Source: Arthrobacter globiformis NBRC 12137 (GTDB lineage Bacteria > Actinomycetota > Actinomycetes > Actinomycetales > Micrococcaceae). From it: a stretch of 64,000 nucleotides of DNA. The notes below the pieces were generated by a model. It did no database searches. It was not told where the DNA came from and was given only the letters and a program-made list of their open reading frames with translations. The DNA lies in contig NZ_BAEG01000085.1 in the NCBI RefSeq assembly GCF_000238915.1, positions 310,001 through 374,000 on the forward strand, given 5' to 3'. A program made the translations under genes and the position numbers. This document shows positions 24,008 to 32,704 of the stretch, piece by piece; position 1 is the stretch's first letter; each line of letters begins with the position of its first letter.

Positions 24008-24301
24008 TTACTTAACGACGATCGCCAGAACGTCGCGGGCGGAGAGCACGAGGTACTCGGTGCCGCCGGTCTTGACTTCGGTTCCGCCGTACTTGGAGTA
24101 GATGACAACGTCGCCAACGGCTACGTCGACCGGTACGCGGTTGCCGTCTTCGAAGCGGCCGGGGCCTACTGCAACAACTTCGCCTTCCTGCGGCTTCTCC
24201 TGGGCGGAGTCCGGGATGACCAGGCCGGAAGCCGTGGTCTGCTCGGCTTCGAGCGGGCGGACAACAATACGATCCTCAAGAGGCTTAATAGAGACCGACA
24301 C
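24008..24301 (-). CDS. groES: 10-kDa co-chaperonin GroES
   Basis: 97 residues forming the heptameric lid of GroEL. SIKPLEDRIVVRPLEAEQTT, the mobile loop (TASGLVIPDSAQEKPQEGEV) and the C-terminal KYGGTEVKTGGTEYLVLS are all standard. GTG 24301 has AAGGAGAGG about eight bases upstream. It heads the groES-groEL operon; the promoter and two CIRCE operators lie at 24410-24483. Confidence 0.97.
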   Translation of the reverse strand: MSVSIKPLEDRIVVRPLEAEQTTASGLVIPDSAQEKPQEGEVVAVGPGRFEDGNRVPVDVAVGDVVIYSKYGGTEVKTGGTEYLVLSARDVLAIVVK

Positions 24302-24409
24302 TCGGACCTCTCCTTTTCGTCAAAATTCATGGACATTAAAACTGTTGCGCCATGGCGGCAGACCGTCGTCGCGGTGCCGGCAGCAGCCAGGCTGGCAGCT
24401 CTTCGTGTG

Positions 24410-24436
24410 TTAGCACCCTCCTAGGGAGAGTGCTAA
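24410..24436. promoter_or_regulatory. CIRCE operator 1 of groES
   Basis: TTAGCACCC, nine bases, GAGTGCTAA: 17 of 18 arm positions match the CIRCE consensus. On the minus strand it lies just downstream of the -10 (24442-24447) and covers the start of transcription. This is the classic HrcA site. Confidence 0.93.
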
Positions 24437-24441
24437 TGATG

Positions 24442-24471
24442 ACTCTATGTAAGGGGTTAGCACTCGGTCAA
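24442..24471 (-). promoter_or_regulatory. groES promoter
   Basis: On the minus strand TTGACC (24466-24471), 18 bases, then TAGAGT (24442-24447). CIRCE 2 overlaps the -35 and spacer, CIRCE 1 covers the start site. Vegetative-type promoter blocked by HrcA. Confidence 0.7.
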
Positions 24472-24483
24472 GGCGAGTGCCAG
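24457..24483. promoter_or_regulatory. CIRCE operator 2 of groES
   Basis: TTAGCACTC, nine bases, GAGTGCCAG: 16 of 18 arm positions match. It overlaps the -35 element of the groES promoter and is 47 bases from operator 1, centre to centre, roughly four and a half helical turns. Confidence 0.88.
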
Positions 24484-24518
24484 AAATTCATCCGCCGTAA
24501 CCCGCGGGACGCCTTGGA

Positions 24519-24920
24519 TCAGCGCCCGGCCAGGTCGTCGAAGCCCAGGTCCTCGCCGCCGTCAGCGTCGTCGTCCCCCGCTTTCCGCTGTGCGCGGACA
24601 AGCACGGCGGCGGCCGCCGCCGCAGCCACGACCGACACGATGAGCACCACGATGCCGCCCACACGCGCGCCCAGGTACAGGTCCCGGATCTGCCGGGCTT
24701 CCTCGGTGGCGTCGCTGATGTTCTTGCCGCCCACGGAGTAGACGGTGGCATTGAAGGAGTCCAGCAGGAAGATGATCACCAGCAGGACAAGACAGACGAC
24801 GGCCACCACTGCTCCGGCGATCAGCGCGGGGCGTGCATACCGGACCAGGCGGCTATGCTGCGCCGGGCCGGGGTTGGTGCTTTCGGGCTGATCGGGGGTG
24901 GGCGTTTCGCTGGATTCCAT
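24519..24920 (-). CDS. Small two-segment membrane protein, hypothetical
   Basis: 133 residues. A Pro/Ser/Thr-rich cytoplasmic N-terminus precedes a first membrane segment (ALIAGAVVAVVCLVLLVIIFLL, about 33-54), a roughly 35-residue loop, a second segment (GGIVVLIVSVVAAAAAAAVLV), and an acidic C-terminus DDDADGGEDLGFDDLAGR. No family recognised. ATG 24920 follows TAGGGT (24928-24933) by seven bases and is probably leaderless. It diverges from the methyltransferase gene with only 55 bases between starts. Confidence 0.75.
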   Translation of the reverse strand: MESSETPTPDQPESTNPGPAQHSRLVRYARPALIAGAVVAVVCLVLLVIIFLLDSFNATVYSVGGKNISDATEEARQIRDLYLGARVGGIVVLIVSVVAAAAAAAVLVRAQRKAGDDDADGGEDLGFDDLAGR

Positions 24921-24975
24921 TCAGACCACCCTAGCGGGAAGAGCTTGGAGCGGCCGCTCCACTAGGCTTGATCCC

Positions 24976-26217
24976 ATGTCTGAAGCACCGCAGGACCAGA
25001 TCGCCCCGCTCCTCACGGAAGAAGGATGGGAGCTGCTGGCCTCGCTCGGACCCTACCGGGAGGACCGCTCCTTCGCCCTCAACTCGAGCCTCCGCAAGGC
25101 CGGCCACTCCCCCGAACTCGTGTCCGCGGTCCTGACGCAGTCACGGCTCCGGACCAGGGCGGAGGCCAAGTTCGGCGAGTTCGCCCGGCAGATGCTGTTC
25201 ACCCAGGCCGGCCTGGAGCAGGCCACGCGCCTCAACGTCGCGGCCCGGCACGCCCAGCGCTTTGCCCAGGCGGGCATCCGCCACGTGGCCGATCTGGGCT
25301 GCGGCCTCGGCGCGGACGCCATGGCGCTGGCGTCCCTGGACATCGCCGTGACCGCTGTGGAGGTCGACGAGACCACCGCCGCGTGCGCCACGATCAACCT
25401 CATTCCCTTTCCGCACGCCACGGTGGTCCATTCGGACGCGACTTCCGTGGCGCTGGAGGACGGGGCGGGCGTCTGGCTGGACCCCGCCCGGCGCACCACC
25501 ACCACGTCCGGCACCAAGCGGATCTGGGACCCCGAGGCCTTCTCTCCTCCGCTGTCCTTCGTGGAGTCGCTGGCGGCCGCGGGGCGCGCCGTCGGCGTCA
25601 AAATGGGGCCCGGCATGCCGCACGAGTCGGTGCCTGGCGGCTGCGAGGCGCAGTGGGTCTCGGTGGGCGGCGACGTCACGGAAGTCACGCTGTGGTTCAA
25701 CGCCGTGGCCCGTCCCGGAATTCGGCGGGCCGCCCTGGTGATCGGCGCAGGGGGGGCCGCGGAGCTCACCAGCGGGGACGGTTTCGACGCCGGACCCGTG
25801 GCCCCCGTGGGGCCGGTGGAGGGCTTCCTGTACGAGCCGGACGGCGCCGTCATCCGTGCCGGGCTCGTGGCCGACCTGGCCCTCGACCTTGGCGGCCACC
25901 TCGTGGACGAGCACATCGCCTACATCTGTGCCCCGGAGCTTGTGGACACTCCGTATGCCCGAGCCTACCGGGTCCTGGAGGTCATGCCGTACAACGTCAG
26001 GGCGCTCAAGGCCTGGGTCCGGGAGAACGGCGTCGGCGTGCTGGACATCAAGAAGCGCGGCACGTCGGTGACACCTGAGGAGCTGCGCAAGCAGCTGCTG
26101 CCCGGGAGCAAGGGCGGCGGTAAAGCCGGCGGCAAGGCCGCGGGCAAAAAGACAGCCACCCTGGTCCTCACCCGGATCGGGGAAGAGCGAGTGGCTGTCT
26201 CCGTGGAGCCCGTTTAA
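24976..26217 (+). CDS. Class I SAM-dependent methyltransferase with THUMP-like domain
   Basis: 413 residues. An N-terminal helical part (1-105) leads to a Rossmann methyltransferase domain with motif I HVADLGCGLGADAMALASL and motif II AVEVDETTAACATIN. WLDPARRT takes the place of a catalytic motif IV. The C-terminal domain (about 305-413) resembles the THUMP-like fold (GVGVLDIKKRGTSVTPEELR), found in nucleic-acid methyltransferases, with a Lys/Gly-rich insert (GSKGGGKAGGKAAGKK). The target is probably RNA; which base is unknown. ATG 24976 follows TAGGCT (24963-24968) by seven bases. Confidence 0.82.
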   Translation: MSEAPQDQIAPLLTEEGWELLASLGPYREDRSFALNSSLRKAGHSPELVSAVLTQSRLRTRAEAKFGEFARQMLFTQAGLEQATRLNVAARHAQRFAQAGIRHVADLGCGLGADAMALASLDIAVTAVEVDETTAACATINLIPFPHATVVHSDATSVALEDGAGVWLDPARRTTTTSGTKRIWDPEAFSPPLSFVESLAAAGRAVGVKMGPGMPHESVPGGCEAQWVSVGGDVTEVTLWFNAVARPGIRRAALVIGAGGAAELTSGDGFDAGPVAPVGPVEGFLYEPDGAVIRAGLVADLALDLGGHLVDEHIAYICAPELVDTPYARAYRVLEVMPYNVRALKAWVRENGVGVLDIKKRGTSVTPEELRKQLLPGSKGGGKAGGKAAGKKTATLVLTRIGEERVAVSVEPV

Positions 26218-26244
26218 TCACTGGCTCATCACTGGGCCCCTCAG

Positions 26245-27072
26245 TTACTGGGCGCGGACGAACGCCTCGGCATCCCGGACCTGCTCCTCGGTGGGGCGGA
26301 TTCCCGTGTACAGCACAAACTGCTCCAGCGCCTGGATGGTGGCCACCTCGGCCCCGGTGATGACCTGCTTGCCGGTCCCCCGGGCAGCCTTGATGAGCGG
26401 CGTTTCCGCCGGCAGGGCCACGACGTCGAAGACCACTTTGGCTGCCTCTATCGTTTCGGCGGGGAAGGACAGCGCGTCGGCCTCCGGCCCCCCGGCCATT
26501 CCCACGGGCGTGACGTTGATGACCATGTCGGCGGTGGCATCCGGGCCGGCGCCCAGGTCCGCCCGCCAGGCAAAGCCGTAGAGGTCGGCGAGCGCACGGC
26601 CGGCTGCCTCGTTGCGGGCGATGATGGTCACGTCCTTGAACCCCGCGTCGCGCAAGGCCGCGGCTGTTGCCTTGGCCATGCCGCCGGCTCCCTTGAGCAG
26701 CACCGAGGACTCCGCCGGCACGGCGTTGCGCTGCAGCAGCTGCTCGATCGCCGTGTAGTCCGTGTTGTACGCCGTCAGCCGCCCGCCGTCGTTGACGATG
26801 GTGTTGACGGAATCGATGGCCCTGGCGGACGGGTCCATGGCGTCCACCAGGGCGATCACGTCCTCCTTGTAGGGCATGGAGACGGCGCAGCCCCGGATCC
26901 CCAGGCCGCGGACGCCCGCGATCGCCTGGGCCAGGTCGGTGGGCGCGAAGGCCTTGTAGATCCAGTTCAGGCCCAGCTGGTCGTACAGGTAGTTGTGGAA
27001 GCGGGTCCCGTTGTTGCTCGGCCGGGCCGAGAGGGAGATGCACAGGGTCATGTCTTTGTTCAGTATCGGCAC
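26245..27072 (-). CDS. Shikimate 5-dehydrogenase homologue
   Basis: 275 residues. Substrate-binding part: NKDMTLCISLSARPSNNGTR and SMPYKEDVIALVDAMD. The NADP part has the glycine motif LLKGAGGMAKATAAAL and VINVTPVGMAGG. The N-terminus follows an AroE-related subfamily, annotated as shikimate 5-dehydrogenase, that is distinct from housekeeping AroE. It may act on shikimate or quinate. GTG 27072 matches the family N-terminus (PILNKD) but its GGAGGA abuts the start; ATG 27051 is the alternative. It is 29 bases downstream of the GH3 gene and may be co-transcribed with it. Confidence 0.8.
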   Translation of the reverse strand: MPILNKDMTLCISLSARPSNNGTRFHNYLYDQLGLNWIYKAFAPTDLAQAIAGVRGLGIRGCAVSMPYKEDVIALVDAMDPSARAIDSVNTIVNDGGRLTAYNTDYTAIEQLLQRNAVPAESSVLLKGAGGMAKATAAALRDAGFKDVTIIARNEAAGRALADLYGFAWRADLGAGPDATADMVINVTPVGMAGGPEADALSFPAETIEAAKVVFDVVALPAETPLIKAARGTGKQVITGAEVATIQALEQFVLYTGIRPTEEQVRDAEAFVRAQ

Positions 27073-27101
27073 TCCTCCATTAAACGGCGGCACTGCCCTT
27101 G

Positions 27102-28886
27102 TTACCTGCAGCCGGTTCCGGGGCGGTGAGGTCCGACGGCGGCCGGCAGCTTTCCGGGGGCGGTGGCCTTGCCTGCCAGGACGGCCAGCAGCGCCTTGTA
27201 CGCTCCGGGTGTCCGGCCGTAGAGGGCGATCTTCGTGGGCGCGGCGGACTGCGCCAAGGGCCATGGCGCGTCCAGGGCCACCGCAACATCGCCCCTGGCA
27301 GGGCTGCCGCCGTAGCCGATCAGGGTGACCAGCGGACCCGTCCCCAGGGTGATCCCCGCGTCCTTGGCGGCAGCGGCAAACCGCGCCCGGTCCACTGGCG
27401 TGCCCCCTGCCACGCGCACGTGGCCGCGCACGGTAGCGCCCTTGCACCGGCCGGAGACCACCGTGATGGCCCGTGCCGAAATTTTCGCGGAAAGCGCCTC
27501 GCCGCTCCCCGGCGCCGCCGGAGGCTTCGGCTGTGCCGTCCGTCCCCGCCAGATCATCATGGTGACCACCCGGCGGGCCGCTTCCTCGAGTCGCGAGAGC
27601 GGGAGCTTCCCCTCGGTGACAGCCCGGACGACGGCGGCATGCGCGGCGGGGGCATCAGCCGGCATCAGCAGCAGGTCCGCCCCGGCCTCCAGCGCGGCCG
27701 GGGCTGCTGAGCCGCGGGGATAACGGCCGGCCACCGCGCCCATGTTGAGCCCGTCCGTGACCGCCACGCCCTTGAAGCCCAGGCCGCGGAGCGCCTTGTA
27801 GGTTGCCTTCGAGATGGACGCGGGCACCCCCGGGTCCAGGGCCCGTGCCGCGATGTGTCCGGTCATGATCATGGGGGTTCCTGCCTTGACGGCGGCCTGG
27901 AACGGCTGCCAGTCCCGCGCCTTCAGCTGCGCGAGGGTGGCGTTCTGGACGGGGAGGCCCTTATGCGAATCGGTGGTCACCGAGCCGTGCCCGGGAAAGT
28001 GCTTGACAGCGGGCAGCACTCCGCCGGCCAGCATGCCTTTGGCGAAGCCGGCACTCAATGACGCCGCGGCACGGGCGTCGGCGGACATGGACCGCGCGCC
28101 GATGGTGGGATCGGCGGGGCCCATCGTGACGTCGGCTGCGGGCGCGAAGTCCACGGTAAAGCCCAGCGGCGCGAGTTCCGCCGCGAGCCCGGTGCCCGCT
28201 TCCGCGGCCAGGGGCACGCTGCCGGCCGCGCCGTAGCTCATGGGGGTGGGCCAGCGGGTCAGCGGCGCGCCGACGCGGCTCACGGCTCCGCCTTCCTGGT
28301 CAACGCCGATCAGGCCAGGCCAGGTGCGGCCGCCGGAGCGGGAGGCCTTGTCCAGCCGGCGCGTCACGCCGGCGAGCGCCGTGACATCCACCAGGCCAGT
28401 GGCCGTTCCGGGCACGTTGTCGGCCATGATCATGGACCCGGCAAGGTAGAGGCGTTCCACCATGGCAGCTTGGGCTTCATGGTTGAGACCGGTGTAGAAG
28501 GGCAGGAGCACCTGCCCCGCCTTCTCCTCCAGGGTCATTTTCGCCACCGCCCCGGCGGCAGCCTCGGCATCCCGCTGCTGCGGGCCCCAGCCCAGCGCCG
28601 CAGTTTCCTTCGTTGCAGGCTGCGCCGCGGACGGGGCCGCGCTGTGCGTGCCTGTCTGCGGCGAAGCGGTCTGCGGCGTCCCAGGTGAGCCGGAGGCGGA
28701 AGCCCCGGGCGCCGTCGTCGTACGTTGTTCTGGTTCAGGTGCTGGCGGCGCAGTGCATGACGCGACGGCGAACAGCGCCGTGAGCGCTGCCGCTGTCCCG
28801 GCGGATGCAATGCCGGAACGTTTTTGGGGGGATTTCGGGCGGCTGGTTGTGTGAACAGTCTCACGCGCCCTGTGTAGCCAAGCCAT
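27102..28886 (-). CDS. GH3 family beta-N-acetylhexosaminidase lipoprotein (NagZ-like)
   Basis: 594 residues. Signal peptide with lipobox LFAVASC (Cys about 44), then a Thr/Ala/Pro-rich linker to about 95. A GH3 catalytic barrel follows: LIGVDQEGGAVSRVG, AVKHFPGHGSVTTDSH (the NagZ His/Asp motif) and the nucleophile Asp in GVAVTDGLNMGAVAG. The C-terminal domain is alpha/beta. Predicted to cleave GlcNAc from peptidoglycan fragments outside the membrane. ATG 28886 is seven bases after TAGCAT (28894-28899). Confidence 0.9.
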   Translation of the reverse strand: MAWLHRARETVHTTSRPKSPQKRSGIASAGTAAALTALFAVASCTAPPAPEPEQRTTTAPGASASGSPGTPQTASPQTGTHSAAPSAAQPATKETAALGWGPQQRDAEAAAGAVAKMTLEEKAGQVLLPFYTGLNHEAQAAMVERLYLAGSMIMADNVPGTATGLVDVTALAGVTRRLDKASRSGGRTWPGLIGVDQEGGAVSRVGAPLTRWPTPMSYGAAGSVPLAAEAGTGLAAELAPLGFTVDFAPAADVTMGPADPTIGARSMSADARAAASLSAGFAKGMLAGGVLPAVKHFPGHGSVTTDSHKGLPVQNATLAQLKARDWQPFQAAVKAGTPMIMTGHIAARALDPGVPASISKATYKALRGLGFKGVAVTDGLNMGAVAGRYPRGSAAPAALEAGADLLLMPADAPAAHAAVVRAVTEGKLPLSRLEEAARRVVTMMIWRGRTAQPKPPAAPGSGEALSAKISARAITVVSGRCKGATVRGHVRVAGGTPVDRARFAAAAKDAGITLGTGPLVTLIGYGGSPARGDVAVALDAPWPLAQSAAPTKIALYGRTPGAYKALLAVLAGKATAPGKLPAAVGPHRPGTGCR

Positions 28887-29001
28887 CTCTTCGATGCTAC
28901 CCCTGCACTAGACTTGGATGACCGTTCCCCTGCCAGCCGTTCGCCAGGAACGGACGGCACCCGGACCAGACGTCATTAGGCCAGCACACAGCGAGGAACA
29001 C

Positions 29002-30153
29002 ATGAAGATTGATTTCGCTTCATCCAGGCAATCAACTCTTGGTGTGGAATGGGAACTCGCGCTGGTGGATGCGCAGACCGGCGAACTGGCGTCCGTGGCC
29101 AACGAGGTCCTGCGCGGGGTGGTGGCACGGCATCCCGAGCTCAACGAGGATGACGAGCACCCGCACATCAAGCAGGAGCTGCTGCTTAACACCGTGGAGC
29201 TGGTCACCGGCATCTGCGAGACCGCCGCCGAAGCGAAAGAAGACCTGGCGCGCTCCCTGGCCGCCGTTCGTGAAGTCACGGACCCGATGGGCGTGGAAGT
29301 GTTCTGCGCCGGAAGCCACCCGTTCAGCCCTCCGCAGCTGCAGCCGGTCACGGATAAGGAACGCTACGCCAAGCTGATCGACCGCACACAGTGGTGGGGC
29401 CGGCAGATGGTCATCTACGGGGTCCACGTCCACGTCGGCCTGGACCGGCGCAGCAAGGTCCTCCCCGTGCTCGACGGCCTGGTCAACTACTTCCCGCATT
29501 TCCAGGCACTGTCCGCGTCCAGCCCGTTCTGGGGCGGCGAGGACACCGGCTACGCCTCGCAGCGGGCCCTCATGTTCCAGCAGCTGCCGACGGCGGGACT
29601 GCCGTTCCAGTTCCCCAGCTGGGAAGAGTACGAGTCCTACGTCCAGGACATGTTCACCACCGGCGTGATCGACACCATCTCGGAGATCCGCTGGGACATC
29701 CGCCCGGTGCCGGCGCTGGGCACCATTGAGATGCGCATCTGCGACGGCCTGGCCACGCTGGAGGAAGTGGGCGCCGTGGCGGCCCTGACGCAGTGCCTGG
29801 TCCACGAATTCTCCGACACGCTCGACGCCGGCGGCAGCATTCCCACCATGCCGCCATGGCACGTCCAAGAAAACAAGTGGCGGGCCGCCCGCTACGGCCT
29901 GGACGCGATCATCATCCTCGACGCCGAGGGCCACGAACAACTCGTCACGGACCACCTGCTGGAGACCCTGAACCGGCTCGAACCCATCGCCGCGAAGCTG
30001 GGCTGCCCGGACGAGCTGGCCGACGTCGAAAAGATCATCAGCCGCGGCGCGGGCTACCAGCGCCAGCGGCGGGTGGCGGCCGAAAGCGGCGGAAACCTCC
30101 AGGCCGTGGTCCTGGACCTCGTGAAGCAGATGCGGAACGGCCCCACCGCGTAA
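29002..30153 (+). CDS. Carboxylate-amine ligase, YbdK/glutamate-cysteine ligase 2 family
   Basis: 383 residues of the GCS2 superfamily: STLGVEWELALVDAQTGELA, IKQELLLNTVELVTGICET and YGVHVHVGLDRRSKV, with RWDIRPVPALGTIEMRICDG. YbdK proteins have weak glutamate-cysteine ligase activity in vitro. In a mycothiol-producing bacterium glutathione synthesis is not expected, so the true substrate is open. ATG 29002 has GAGGAA at about 28993. TAGACT at 28909-28914 would start transcription near 28920, downstream of the in-frame ATG at 28918, which supports 29002. Confidence 0.85.
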   Translation: MKIDFASSRQSTLGVEWELALVDAQTGELASVANEVLRGVVARHPELNEDDEHPHIKQELLLNTVELVTGICETAAEAKEDLARSLAAVREVTDPMGVEVFCAGSHPFSPPQLQPVTDKERYAKLIDRTQWWGRQMVIYGVHVHVGLDRRSKVLPVLDGLVNYFPHFQALSASSPFWGGEDTGYASQRALMFQQLPTAGLPFQFPSWEEYESYVQDMFTTGVIDTISEIRWDIRPVPALGTIEMRICDGLATLEEVGAVAALTQCLVHEFSDTLDAGGSIPTMPPWHVQENKWRAARYGLDAIIILDAEGHEQLVTDHLLETLNRLEPIAAKLGCPDELADVEKIISRGAGYQRQRRVAAESGGNLQAVVLDLVKQMRNGPTA

Positions 30154-30180
30154 GGGCGCCTTCTGTGCCGCCGGACCCGA

Positions 30181-31365
30181 CTAGGTAGCAGTTGAGGGCG
30201 TTCCCAGCGCCGAGAACGCCCTGTCCTGCGACCTACTTGGCGCGGAAACCGTGGTGACCGGCATGGACGAGTCCGGCGCAAAATGTATGCCGCTGGGTTC
30301 GATGCCGGCCATGACCAGCTGCGCGCCGAGTGCGGCCACCATCGCGCCGTTGTCCGTGCACAGGTCCAGCGGCGGAACGTGCAGCGTGATGCCGGCGGCG
30401 GAGCAGCGCTGTTCGGTCAGCTGCCGCAGCCGCGAATTGGCGGCCACTCCCCCGCCCAGCAGCACGTCCGTGATGCCACGCTCGCGGCACGCCAGGACCG
30501 CTTTGGATGTGATGACATCAACCACGGCTTCCTGGAACGCTGCGGCGATGTCCGCCACCGGCACGGGCTCGCCGGCGGCTTCGAATTGCTCCACGCACCG
30601 GGCCACCGCGGTCTTCAATCCGCTGAAGGACCAGTCATACCGGTGGCGGCCGGGCTCCTCCGCGGTGCCCATGTATTTGGGCTGCGTCAGTCCCCGCGGG
30701 AACCGGATGGCCTTGGCGTTGCCTTCGCGCGCCAGCCGGTCAATGGCCGGGCCGCCGGGGTAGCCCAGGCTCAGGATCCTGGCGACCTTGTCGTAGGCCT
30801 CTCCCGCTGCGTCGTCGATGGTGGAACCGAGCAGCTCGACGTCGTCCGTGATGCTGCGGATCCGCAGGATCTCGGTGTGGCCGCCGGACACCAGGAGGGC
30901 GCCGAGGTTGTCGGGCAGTATTGGCTTGTCCGCGCCGTTACCGCGGGTGCCGCCGCTGCCGCCGGTGCCGCCGGTGCCGCCGCGGGGGTTCAGCAGGCCG
31001 ACCCCCACGTGGGCCACCAGATGGTTGATGGCGTAGAGCGGCTTGCCCGTGGCGACGGCCAGCGCCTTTGCAGCGCACACGCCGACCATCAGTGCTCCGG
31101 CCAGCCCGGGTCCGGATGTCACGGCGATGGCGTCGACCTCGTCCAGTGTCACGTCCGCCTCGGCCAGGGCGGCCTGCAGAGCAGGAACTAAAGCGTCCAG
31201 GTGGGCGCGCGAGGCGATTTCCGGGATGACCCCGCCAAACCGGACGTGCTCCTCCATGGACGAGGACACGGTGTTGGTCAGGAGATCCGTGCCGCGGACG
31301 ATGCCTACGCCCGTTTCGTCGCACGATGACTCAATGCCCAGTACTAGCGGCTGCGAGCGGTTCAT
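30181..31365 (-). CDS. tsaD: tRNA N6-adenosine threonylcarbamoyltransferase TsaD
   Basis: Transfers threonylcarbamoyl to A37 of ANN-decoding tRNAs with TsaB and TsaE. 394 residues, slightly long. VLGIESSCDETGVG, metal ligands His115 and His119 (NHLVAH), ALLVSGGHTEIL and LLGGGVAANSRLRQ are intact. A Gly/Thr-rich insert (129-144, GGTGGTGGSGGT) follows the metal site; it is encoded by a short 9-bp-type repeat and probably forms a flexible loop. The last 25 residues are also extra. It overlaps rimI by four bases and ends the alr operon. The convergent YbdK-type gene stops 27 bases away. Confidence 0.96.
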   Translation of the reverse strand: MNRSQPLVLGIESSCDETGVGIVRGTDLLTNTVSSSMEEHVRFGGVIPEIASRAHLDALVPALQAALAEADVTLDEVDAIAVTSGPGLAGALMVGVCAAKALAVATGKPLYAINHLVAHVGVGLLNPRGGTGGTGGSGGTRGNGADKPILPDNLGALLVSGGHTEILRIRSITDDVELLGSTIDDAAGEAYDKVARILSLGYPGGPAIDRLAREGNAKAIRFPRGLTQPKYMGTAEEPGRHRYDWSFSGLKTAVARCVEQFEAAGEPVPVADIAAAFQEAVVDVITSKAVLACRERGITDVLLGGGVAANSRLRQLTEQRCSAAGITLHVPPLDLCTDNGAMVAALGAQLVMAGIEPSGIHFAPDSSMPVTTVSAPSRSQDRAFSALGTPSTAT

Positions 31366-32036
31366 TTCTGGTCTGCCTCCGTCGGAGCGGTCTCGCCGGC
31401 GCGGCCGGCTTCGTCAGTCTGCACGGGCCGGGGTCCGGCGCCGGGGATGGTGTCCTGGTGCAGGATCCCGCTGTGGAGGGCGAGCACGTCCTCCAGCTGA
31501 AGCCGCATGATCAGGGCGTCCACGCCGTCGCGGTAGTACCTTTTCCGCACGTGGATCTGCTCGAAGCCAAAGCGGATGTACAGCTGCTGGGCGCGCGGAT
31601 TGTCGGCGCGGACCTCGAGCAGGATGTCGGCTGCACCGCGGCGCCGCCCCTCGGCGATCAGGTCGGTGAGGAGGGCGGTGCCGATGCCCCTGCCCTCATA
31701 TTCGGGGACGACGGCGATCGTCTGGACGTCGGCGATCGGTTCGACGCACATGAGTCCCGCATAGCCAACGATGCCCTCCGGCGCTTCCGCCACAAGGTAC
31801 CTGCGGGTCTCCGGCTGCATCAGTTCGTCCGTGAACATCTGCAGCGGCCACGCGTCCACCGGGAACAGCCGGACCTCCAGTTCGTGGACGGCAGGGATGT
31901 CGGCGGGAAGCATGTCGCGGATGGTCACGCCCGAGGCCAGCCGGCGCGGCAGGACGGGCGCGGTGCCGGGTTCCGGATCGCCGGGCGTGGGAATCCCGGG
32001 TTCCGGGTTGCCTGATGGTTCGGGCAGCAGGTTCAC
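31362..32036 (-). CDS. rimI: Ribosomal protein S18-alanine N-acetyltransferase RimI
   Basis: GNAT acetyltransferase of 224 residues. The acetyl-CoA loop is VVPEYEGRGIGTALL (R-x-x-G-x-G/A), followed by NPRAQQLYIRFGFEQIHVRKRYY, characteristic of RimI. Extra N-terminal (about 40) and C-terminal (about 30) Pro/Gly-rich segments flank the domain. It lies between tsaB and tsaD with ATGA overlaps at both ends, the same order as in M. tuberculosis. Confidence 0.92.
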   Translation of the reverse strand: MNLLPEPSGNPEPGIPTPGDPEPGTAPVLPRRLASGVTIRDMLPADIPAVHELEVRLFPVDAWPLQMFTDELMQPETRRYLVAEAPEGIVGYAGLMCVEPIADVQTIAVVPEYEGRGIGTALLTDLIAEGRRRGAADILLEVRADNPRAQQLYIRFGFEQIHVRKRYYRDGVDALIMRLQLEDVLALHSGILHQDTIPGAGPRPVQTDEAGRAGETAPTEADQK

Positions 32037-32704
32037 AGGGCACGCTTCCGGGGGCCGGGGACCTGGGCGTCGGATTCCCGCAGGTAGAGGGGCGTGGAGT
32101 CCAGCAACTGCCCGCCCGCTGCCAGCCTTGCCAGCGCGAACTGGCCCAGGTAGAGCGCGTCCGGCTGTTCGGTGCTGAAGTCCGGATCCGCGCGCACGTC
32201 GTCGGGGTAGAGCCCTGCGCCCGCGCCGTACGCCGGCAGGTCGGGAAGGTCTGCGGCGAACCCTACGTGCGGCCCGTCGGTGAGCTTTGGCAGCTGGCCC
32301 GCGGCCAGGGTGTAGCGGGCCCAGTAGACCTCTTTGCGCCGGGCGTCGGTGGCCACAAGGAACTCGGCCGGCGCCTCGGTGGATTCGGCCACTTCGAGGG
32401 CGACGGCGTCGAGGCTCATCATGCCGTGCAGCGGCGTGTTCCAGACGAAGGCCAGGGTGCGCGCCGTCGCGATGCCGGACCGGAGCCCGGTGAAGGGACC
32501 GGGACCGACGCCCACAACGATCGCGTCAATGTCTGCGCCGGTTACTCCGGCGTCTGCCAGCAGCCGCTCGATTCCGGGCGCGAGGACCTCGGCGTGGCTT
32601 TTGGTGTCCTCGGTGGAGAAGTTGCCCACCACGCCTTCGAGGGCGTCGTCGGACACCAGCGCGGCGCTGGCCACGGCCGAGGTGTCAATGGCGAGAATGA
32701 GCAT
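32033..32704 (-). CDS. tsaB: tRNA threonylcarbamoyladenosine biosynthesis protein TsaB
   Basis: 223 residues, ASKHA-fold partner and scaffold of TsaD. LILAIDTSAVASAALV at the N-terminus, then HAEVLAPGIERLLADAG and VVGVGPGPFTGLRSGIATAR are the family signatures. The ATP site is incomplete, as usual for TsaB. The start overlaps the tsaE stop by one base (TGATG), and its stop overlaps the rimI start. Confidence 0.95.
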   Translation of the reverse strand: MLILAIDTSAVASAALVSDDALEGVVGNFSTEDTKSHAEVLAPGIERLLADAGVTGADIDAIVVGVGPGPFTGLRSGIATARTLAFVWNTPLHGMMSLDAVALEVAESTEAPAEFLVATDARRKEVYWARYTLAAGQLPKLTDGPHVGFAADLPDLPAYGAGAGLYPDDVRADPDFSTEQPDALYLGQFALARLAAGGQLLDSTPLYLRESDAQVPGPRKRAL

